DNA of 64,000 nucleotides, taken from NCBI GenBank assembly GCA_007922195.1, contig ML681998.1, positions 21,045,395 to 21,109,394 on the forward strand, written 5' to 3'. The notes beneath the pieces are model-generated. The model had not been told where the DNA came from and did not search any database. It saw only the letters and a list, made by a program, of their open reading frames with translations. Numbering within the stretch: the first letter of the stretch is position 1; each line of letters begins with the position of its first letter. The stretch comes from Podocnemis expansa. Taxonomy: Eukaryota; Chordata; Testudines; Podocnemididae. Of this stretch, positions 56,370 through 64,000 are shown one piece after another. The position numbers and the translations under genes were made by a program.

Positions 56370-57240
56370 ACTGAGGCTTTCTGTCTAACTGATTGGGAAA
56401 ATTAGGCACCTAAAAAAGGAATTCACAAACATGAGCAGGGACCTGCCTAAGCTAGCCAGTGAGAAATGCTGAAAAGAGGGGTGTGGTCTCTAAGCCCTGC
56501 CCCTCAGAGGGAGCTGAGGGTCTAATTCTGGACTGGAGGTAAGTGCATCCACCAGCTAGGATTCACAGCTCTGAGCTCCTTAGTGGAGCTAAGTATGCAA
56601 ATCAGCCAGCTTGATGAGCAGCATCTATCCCACCCCACTAAAACTACATGATCTGAGCGGAGTGGGTTCAAATCCCTGCTCTGCCTGATTCAGGGCAGGA
56701 CTTGAACTCATGCTTTCTAAATGAGTGCTCTGATCATAGGGCTATTTATTTAAGTATTTTATACACTTTGAAATGGTTTCAGCAAGAGAAATTAAAGAAG
56801 TCCTGCTCTGGAAAAACATCTAGCCAATTGATTAGGCTACTCACTCTTCAGATGGGAAGTTTGGGTTCATGTCCCTCTTCTCAATCAAGCAGCCCTTCTG
56901 GGTGAATGCTCTAATCCCTGGGGTTTAAGTGAGGGGAGCACCTATTTAGTGGTGCTTTATGCAGTGCCAAATCCAGTAAACAATACTGTAAGGTGGTCTT
57001 TGAATACATCTGCTGAATTGGGGCTGGCAGGTAGGGGTAAAGCCTACCTTGTAAATCATCCTGTAGTTTGGGTGTTGAGCAGGACTCAAGAAAGTGAATA
57101 TATACACACCAAGAGGTACTTAGGTGCCATGGAACTTTAGTCACCTACAGCATTAGGTGGCAGTTAAAAGAGGATTTTAAGGATTTAGATGGTAGTTAGG
57201 CACCTAAGTCCCTTTATGGATCCTGTCCAAGGAACTGAAG
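56370..57240. mobile_element. Foldback-type composite with tRNA-like inverted pairs
   Basis: The left end reads AATTAGGCACCTAAAAAAGG then ATTCACAAACATGAGCAGGG; the right end reads GGTAGTTAGGCACCTAAGTC then CCTTTATGGATCCTG, so both ends carry the 'taggcacctaa' word. Inside are two hairpins built from tRNA-like halves: GTGGGTTCAAATCCCTGCTC (56663) against GGCAGGACTTGAACTCATGC (56695), and GATTAGGCTACTCACTCTTC (56830) with GGGTTCATGTCCC (56863) against CTGGGTGAATGCTCTAATCC (56899). The same arrangement appears at 12.8-13.3 kb and 18.9-19.2 kb. Mobility type is unknown. Confidence 0.55.
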
Positions 57241-59249
57241 ATTTTAAAATATCCTTAAATTATATCTACTTAAAATAAGAGTAATATCCTTCATCACAGT
57301 GAAAGGGGGCTTGGACAATGGGGCTCTGAATGCAGTATTTAACAATACTGTGGAGCTGAGACATACAATATGTTGGTAAAGTTTTGCTGTTCAGAAAGTG
57401 AAGGAACCAGAAAATTCCTTGTTATGGATGTCTTATTGCTCTTTTTTTTTTTTTTTGCTACTTTACCATCTGCATCTACTTTGCTAGTACCCCTTCTTTT
57501 GAGAAGTGGAGAACATAATGTGGGAGAGTGGGAATTAATCTGAAGCTCAGAACATAGTGTTTCTCTTAAGCAGGGAGCTTTCACCACATGAAAGGAAGGC
57601 TTTGGCCCTTAGCATCATATAAAATAAATATCATTTAGTAATGAGAGCTGCATGTATTAATTTTGTTGTGTGGATTGTGTTGGGCTAGTCTTGCTACCTT
57701 CTGCTTTGCATGTGTGTATTGTAAATCATCATAGCCTACCCCAGCAGCTCTAGTTCTTTGATAGTTAAATTTGGCTTTCTAAACATTTGCTCTTAATGGG
57801 GAACAACCAGTGTGATAGCTATGCTCCTACTGCAAGGATCTTTCTGTGCTTCAGAGGTGTGCACCAACTTGCTAAAAAAAGAAAGAATGTCTACATAAGC
57901 ATATAAAATATGAATTGAGTATGGTGGTCTGATTTATCTAAAAACATTGGTTAAAAGTACTTCATTTCTTTTATGGCTGCTATAAAGTAATTTTATAGTA
58001 AGTAACATCTAACTTACAGGAGTGACAAATTTGGTACTTAAAAAATATTTAGGTTAAAAAAACCTGCCACTTTTAATAAGTCATTTTTAGAATGTAATCA
58101 CTTTAATTCTCCTCTTATTTTATCACCAGGAGACAAGCTCCTAGTAGATTCCTGTAAAGAATCTTACTGCTCCTTACTGTTCTTATCCCCAGCCACAGTG
58201 ACAGAGCTGGACTTCTGATTTGTTTGGAGTTGTGGTTGATGGAATTTGGGAATGTTTTAGTAGCATTTCTTAATATCCAGTGGCATAGGTAGTAGACAAG
58301 GATCATTAATGTCAGGTTGCTGGGATTTGTAAGGTTAACATAAAACACTGAATTGCTTGAGAGTTCACTACAGAAGTATGACTGAATTCTGTTCTTTGTG
58401 GATGGGAAAAACTGAACGTGCAGTCCTGATGCTATTATACTAGTGTACTCATTGATTTGAAGAGAGAGATTACTTGAGCTGCATTCAATATATCCATTCT
58501 CTTAGATTAGTTTAATACGGTGTAATACAGCAAAGCTTTATTAAAACTGGAATTTTAACAGTGATGTTCACTGAGATTGCAGTGGGAGTACACAACACAG
58601 TTCTTACCGGTATATAAGGGAGTCAGTAGATGCCAGATATATAAAAATGGGGCTATCTGACATTTTTTCCCATAGGCTTTACATACCTTAAACAACTATC
58701 CATTGCATGATTAGAGAAACTTTTCACTCAGCTATAGAGAGTTCTTAGGTACAAAATTTACTTGTAGTATATTTTCACTGGTGAGATTCACAAAGTTTGC
58801 TCTTGTGAATAATTTGAATTTTGATTTGGATTTTTTCCCAAGAAAAAATGAGCATAGAAAAACAGACAGTTAGTGTAGCTCTAGAGCTACACTAACAGAA
58901 ACATCTATATTAAAAGCTCAGTTTTCTGGCAGAAAACTCTCCTGTCATGTCTTTGAAAAATGCCAGTTTTTCTAAGTGCTTAATTTTAAGCATGTGCTTA
59001 AGTGTCCTCTTGAATATGGATTAGTTCCTGAATCAGTTCTTCAACCAGCAAAGGGACAGTTTTAGTCTTCAATGATATTTTTCTCAGCTTTTTGTTAAAT
59101 TATGCTGGAAGAGAGTGACAATCTCAGGAAGAAACAGAAAAGAAATAATATAGACCAAATCCTGCTTCTGTTGTCTTCAGTTGAAACTGATCCCTTATAT
59201 CTTAATTTGTGCTGACATCTGATCCTTTGGCTTTTTTTCTCTGAAAAAT
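57241..59249. other. Unique AT-rich intron sequence with one perfect palindrome
   Basis: Apart from a T14 run at about 57441-57456, the 28-bp palindrome at 58869-58896 and half copies of old repeats near 58970 and 59155, nothing is recognised. Frame 58115-58348 (minus) has no domain. Confidence 0.5.
58869..58896. repeat. 28-bp perfect palindrome
   Basis: GTTAGTGTAGCTCT at 58869-58882 is followed without spacer by its exact reverse complement, AGAGCTACACTAAC, at 58883-58896. The centre is CTCTAGAG. It is not part of any repeat family seen here. Confidence 0.95.
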
Positions 59250-60636
59250 CATGAAAGACTGGAGAGGTCCTAGAGGACTAGAAAAGAGCAGATATTTTAC
59301 TCATCTATTGAAAGGGAAATAAAGACAACCCAGGGAATTATAGATCAGTAGGTTTAAACTCTGTACGAGGAAAAATAATGGACCAAATAATTAAGGAATC
59401 AATTAGCAAATATCCAGAAGAGAATAAGATATTAAGTGATAGTCAGCGTTGATTTGTGAAGAACAAATAATGTCAAACCAACCTGATAGCTTTCTGTGAT
59501 AGGGTAACACAACTTTTGCCTAGAGTAGAAGTGGTAGATGTGGCGTATCTTTACTTTAGTAAGGCTTTTGATACAATCCCACATCACTTTTTCATTAAGA
59601 AAGTGTGAGAGTATAACCTGGATAGAGCTACAGTAAGATGGGTACAAAACTGGATGGATAACCACTCCCATAGGGTAGTTATCAACAGTTTGCTGTCATG
59701 CTGGAAGGGCATAATGAATGGGATATCACAGGGATTGGGTCTGGTTCTGTTCAATATTTTCATCAGTGACTTAGATGATGGAATAAAGAGTACACTTATG
59801 AAATTTTCAGATGATACCAAGCTGGGAGGGGTTGTAAGTGTGTTGGAGGATAGGATCACAATTCAAAATGGTTTGGACAAACTGGTGAAATTGTTTGGGG
59901 TAAATAGAATGAAATTCTGTAAAGATGATTGCAAAGTACTCCATTTAGGAAAGAATAATCCATTGGACATGTACAAAATGAGCACTGATTCCCTAGGAAG
60001 GAGTACTGCAGAAAGGGATCTGGATATTACAGTGTACCATAAGTTAAATATGAGTTAACAGGGCAATACTGTTGCAAACACCATTCTGGGATGTATTAAC
60101 TGGAGTATTACAAGTAAGCCATGAGAAGTAATTCTTCCATTCTACTCTGCACTGATTGGGCCTCAACTGAAGTATGTCTCCAGTTCTGGGTACTTCATTT
60201 CAGGAAAGATGTGAACAAATTGGAGAAAGATCAGGGATGGGCAACAAGAATGATAAAAGGTCTGGAACACTTGATTTATGAGGGAAGATTGAAAGAACAG
60301 TGTTTTAGTCTAGAAAAGAGGAGACTGAGAGGGGGCATGATAACAGTTTTCAAATACCTAAAAGGTTGTCACGAGGAGGAGGGAGAAAAATTGTTCTCCT
60401 TAATGCCGATGGACAAGAAACACTGGGCTTAAATTCCTAACTGTCAAGGTGATTAACCACTGGAGTAAGTTGCCTAAACAGGTTGTGGAATCTTCATCAT
60501 TGGAAATATTTAAGAGCAGGTTAGACAAACAACTGTCAGTGATGTTTTAAGGTGGTACTTTGTCCTGCCATGATTGCAGGGTCAGAACTTGATGACTTCT
60601 CTTGGGTCCTTCCAGTCTCTCTGATTCTATGAATTA
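59250..60636 (+). mobile_element. CR1 LINE copy C, 5'-truncated
   Basis: ORF2 relics on the + strand: NYRSVGLN-type sequence (59338 on), KAFDTIPHHFFIKK near 59560, then VLFNIFISDLDDGIKSTLM and FSDDTKLGG with the active-site block at 59804-59815, followed by NRMKFCKDDCKVLHLGKNNP (about 59900-59960), RSTAERDLDITVYHKLN, and the thumb YVSSSGYFISGKM in broken frames. The 3' end TCTGATTCTATGAATTA (60618-60634) is the CR1 terminus. The endonuclease is absent; multiple frameshifts and a GPQG-to-GISQG change show decay. Confidence 0.88.
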
Positions 60637-62540
60637 TTTTTATCCTGTGTTTCCTATAGAACTTGTTTAATGGACACAAACTTACTTTTTTTGGAAGATT
60701 TTTAATTCTGTCACTCATAAGTATTGTGAAACTGCGATGGATCAAATATGGGGCTAGAAATTGCACTAGGTGTGTGCAATGCAACAAAATGCCAGATTTC
60801 TCTACATTTTTTTAATTAAATTGCAGACTCTAAAATGAACCCATTTTTGCTGAAAGTTTTCTGATGGTAATCAATTTTTTTTAAAAACTTTTCACTCAAT
60901 ATCTTTTGAAAGTAGGCCACAATATGAGCAAAATTGATCTGTTTAAGTACACCTGAACATATGAACCATTATTTAATACTAAAAAAAAGTACAAAATTTC
61001 TGTGGTTATATTTAAAAAATACAAGTATTTTGTAAATGGTTTTTAAACAAATTAGGTTTTTTGTTAAATTTACAAATTGCCAAGAATAAGTTGTTTAAAA
61101 ATGTCTTAATATTCTACAAAACCAAAAACTGAACCTGTGCAGCTGTATGAGTAAGGATTACTGGGTCTGATTCCTACTCTGCCATGGAGCTTTTATGTGA
61201 GTTTTAGGTAAGTCACATAGGTAAACAATTTCTAATGTTCTCTAGTTTTGGATGCCTGGTTTTTTTTTTCCTTTTTTTTTTTTTTTTTCCCGCCCAACTC
61301 GAGACTGCTGTGGCTTGATTTTTTTCTCTTTATTTTCCAGAGATATCAGGCACCTCTACAACTGCATGTAAAGGCAGTAGGAATGTCAGGTGCTCATAAT
61401 CTCTGTAAATCTTGTTCCTAGATGAATGAGTTTAGATGTCTAGATTGAGTCATTTAAAATTACTGTAGTGACTATCTTTGAAACTTTGGTAATGGCCTGT
61501 TTCTGTCATTTTAGTCCTCAAAATGAGTATAGTAATATTTAACTCCCATTTACTTTGTGAGGTTTTGTAATTAAAATTTGTAATATGATTACTGTTTAAT
61601 AAAGTAACAAAGCACCATCAGCATCAGGCAATGTGCAAGTCACCAGGAATATGTGAATTAGCTATTTTCACTGCTTTTAAATCTCAGTGGAGTTACTGTC
61701 AGTTAAAACCAGGGAACTTATCCTGAGATGAAAGCAGTAAATTGGTTTGATGCTGAACCTTCGATAATCTGGTCTTTATAAAGCTCAAATACATAAAGTG
61801 GTGCATGTTTTCAAGTCTCCACAAGTGTCTTGGACAGATGCTTTCTGGAGTGACATCCAAGGAGCAAGTATTATGGCATTGATATGATGTAAAATTCAAC
61901 CTTCTTTTTTACATATCATATGCTATACGATTATGGTAGCCTTATTTTCTGTCAGAGTTGCATTTGTTACATTGTATAAATTATGGCACCATAATGACTG
62001 AGTCACTTGCATGCCCATTTGTGCACTAAATAGTATGGTAAGTAACAACAAGCTGTATGGTCAGTTATTACAGTGGTGATCAGTGGTAGTAGATGATTAT
62101 AGTAATGCCTAGTTTATCAGTGGTGTGCTCAAAGGTACAGGCATTCTTTCCTCCATTTGACTAAGGTTGCTGTTTGGAAATCTGCATCTGCGAATACTGC
62201 ATCCTTTCAGATTCTCAGATGTTTTAGCAAAGAAAATGTACTTAAAAGCCTGATTTTAAACCCCCCTCGAAATCTTCCCAGGTCTCCTAGGGGTATTATT
62301 TCAACTTGGCATCTGTGCTAACTTTTTGTGCATCAAAATGAAAACATACAGTGCCAATTATCTGATCTGGTTTATCTGCATATGTTGAGATTAATATTAT
62401 TACCTTTGATAAACTAACTAGGTTAATCTTAGGCTTCCCTCCCATAGACACTCTCGCAAAAATCTTATCGAACATAACTTTCACTGAATGTTGATGTATC
62501 CTTTTAGCATGGTGAACGTAGGTCCATAAATAAAGAGCGA
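60637..62540. other. Unique AT-rich intron sequence
   Basis: Interrupted poly-T tracts at 61259-61290. No coding exon, mobile element or tRNA is recognised. Confidence 0.5.
61259..61290 (+). repeat. Interrupted poly-T tract
   Basis: T10, CC, then about 18 T, then CCCGCCC. Simple sequence; could be the tail of a minus-strand retroposed fragment, but nothing upstream supports that. Confidence 0.8.
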
Positions 62541-62544
62541 AGGG

Positions 62545-63298
62545 AGGTAAATTATAGACTACAAGGCCAGAAGGGACCATTGTAATAGTTTTGCCTTCAG
62601 CTTCTGCATAACACAGGCATAGTGCTTCCCTGAATTTCTGTTTGAACTAGAACCTGTTTTATAAAAATATCCAGTCTTCATTTTAAAATGGCCAGAGATA
62701 GGGAATCCACCAAAATCCTTGGTAAGTGTTCAGTGGTTAATTTCCCTGGGTGTTTGAGTGTCTGCCTTATTTCGAGTTTGAATTTGTCTAGCTTAAGCTT
62801 CCAGCCATTGGATCTTGTTGTTATCCCTGTTTGATAGATTGCAGAACGCTGAATTATCAAATTTCTGTTCCCCATCTACATACTTAGAGTGTGATCAAGT
62901 CAGTCCTTACCCTACTCTCTGATAAGCTAAAGTGAGTGAGTTCTTTGAGTCTCTCATTATGACATGTTTTCTAATCCTTTAATCGTTCTTGTGTCTCTGT
63001 TCTAAACCTTCCCCAATTTATCAACAGCCTTCTTGAATTGTGGTCACTAGAACCAGACAAAGTATAGCACTTGCACAAGTGCCAAATGAAGAAGTAAAAT
63101 AATCTTGCTACCCCATTTGATATTGCCATTTATATGTCTGAGGAATGGATTATCTCTTTTGACCAGTGAGTATTGCACTGGAAACTCATGTTCATCTGAT
63201 TATCCATAAATGAGTCCTAGCTCTCTTTTCAGAGCCAGTGCTTCACAGGATAGATTTTCTGATTCTATGCATAAAGCCTAGGTTCTTTGTTCCTTGGC
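62545..63298 (-). mobile_element. CR1 LINE 3' fragment, about 750 bp
   Basis: From the low-coordinate side, ATTATAGACTACAAGGCCAG then AAGGGACCATTGTAATAG is the complement of the CR1 3' UTR. Next comes the end of ORF2 in broken minus frames, up to about 63298 (TGATTCTATGCATAAAGCCT). Same group as the fragment at 49885. Confidence 0.75.
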
Positions 63299-63464
63299 AT
63301 ATTGTGCAAGAAGAAGCCCAGAACAACAAGGAAACAGGAAGGGAGGAATCACAAACCTGCTATAATGTGTCAGATCACAGAACAGGGAATTAATAGATTT
63401 TAGATTTGTGGCTCTAGTGTGATTACACCGGGATTATGATGTTTTGTTCTAAATGTCTCAATAC

Positions 63465-63725
63465 CTGAAGAATATTGATCAGTTTTTATGGGGGATTGAA
63501 AAGAATGACCTGGGAAGAAAGACTAAAAAAAAGCTGGATATGTATAGCTTGAGTAAGCAATGACTGAAGGGGTGCTGTAAGAATCAAGGGAGAAAATTTA
63601 TTTTACTTTAATTAAAAGTAGGTCTGATTAGGAGTCATGGGACTATAATATTAAGAAATGGAGAAGGTTGAAAACATGGGGCTGCACAAAACTTGGGTTT
63701 TTGTGACAGCCCTCATGGCCTGAGA
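63465..63725 (+). mobile_element. CR1/L2-like fragment, plus strand
   Basis: ACCTGGGAAGAAAGACTAAA, then AGCTGGATATGTATAGCTTG and AAGCAATGACTGAAGGGGTG correspond to the CR1-type RT thumb region ('...rerlkeLdmysLekr...'); AGGTCTGATTAGGAGTCATG follows. Short and diverged. Confidence 0.6.
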
Positions 63726-64000
63726 GTACAGATGAAGTTGGAATGTATGGCGGGCAGGCACACTTAAGGCTGGGAAAAAAGCACATCTAGATTAGTTCAG
63801 CAGCAGAATGAGGAAAACAATGTTGTTGGTTTATTTTTCTTCTTCTTCTTCCACACATCCTCACATACTGCAGTGTGAGACTTAAAACTGACTAAGTAGC
63901 AGTCTTTTCTTAGTAATTGATAACATCAGGTACAGAAGATTCAAATCCATAAAGAGGTCCATGCAAATTTTCATTTTTCAGGACTTTTATTGCAATTATA
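63726..64000. other. Unique intron sequence to the window end
   Basis: A short TTCTTCTTCTTC run near 63838-63851. No exon or repeat is recognised. Confidence 0.5.

Larger units (their letters stand above)
19553..64000 (+). other. ZFPM2: ZFPM2 intron 3 (runs past the window end)
   Basis: The intron starts with donor GTAGGA at 19553. I looked by eye for the expected exon 4 (beginning ELEVFQKDGERK after a split Gly codon) and did not find it, so the intron is at least 44.4 kb long. It carries most of the mobile elements listed here, on both strands. A long intron at this place fits what is known of ZFPM2, whose gene is hundreds of kilobases long in mammals. Confidence 0.85.

Noticed and set aside
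19553..64000. ZFPM2 exon 4 (ELEVFQ...)
   Set aside because: Searched for by eye downstream of exon 3 and not found. It probably lies beyond the window.

Overview
This is a vertebrate nuclear window, almost certainly a non-avian reptile and most likely a turtle (a crocodilian is the main alternative). Protein-coding content is 261 bp: two small exons on the + strand that I recognise as exons 2 (180-338) and 3 (19451-19552) of ZFPM2 (FOG2), the GATA-factor cofactor. The rest is the last 179 bp of intron 1, all of intron 2 and at least 44 kb of intron 3. Both exons have good splice sites, are symmetric phase 1-1 and encode a very acidic stretch. Neither exon 1 nor exon 4 was found. The turtle call rests on the repeats: CR1 LINEs, a tRNA-headed SINE with a CR1 tail, DIRS-like tyrosine-recombinase retrotransposons, a Penelope-like remnant with inverted arms, and hAT elements with termini CARTGTTCCCTCTAA. 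I judged these from memory of reptile repeats; no database was searched.

Intron 2 (339-19450) holds a 5'-truncated CR1 on the minus strand (2114-3432), a CR1-tailed SINE (about 4290), old palindromic repeats, and a nest at 14.6-19.2 kb. The nest is a minus-strand CR1 broken by a GC-rich insert, abutting a + strand DIRS-like remnant (gag, recombinase end, terminal repeats) that carries its own 0.8-kb insert, followed by a tRNA-like foldback.

Intron 3 starts with about 2.9 kb of AT-rich sequence with no repeat I recognise. It then holds a + strand CR1 (22.95-24.9 kb), a hAT element with an exact 8-bp target duplication that contains a tRNA-like segment, a minisatellite and a 100-N assembly gap (27637-29187), a second DIRS remnant (31.04-33.77 kb), a Penelope-like GIY-YIG remnant between long inverted arms (33.97-34.93 kb), and a long minus-strand CR1 with endonuclease and a deleted reverse transcriptase (35.0-37.3 kb). 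Further along are a quiet stretch (37.3-43.2 kb), a hAT element (44139-44908), a third DIRS remnant ending at a 272-bp foldback (47.3-49.6 kb), a 141-bp hAT MITE with perfect target duplication (50788-50928), a palindromic composite with tRNA-like inverted pairs (56.4-57.2 kb), a 28-bp perfect palindrome (58869-58896) and three more CR1 pieces.

No element looks intact enough to be active: all the reading frames are broken. No rRNA, CRISPR, phage or bacterial gene is present.
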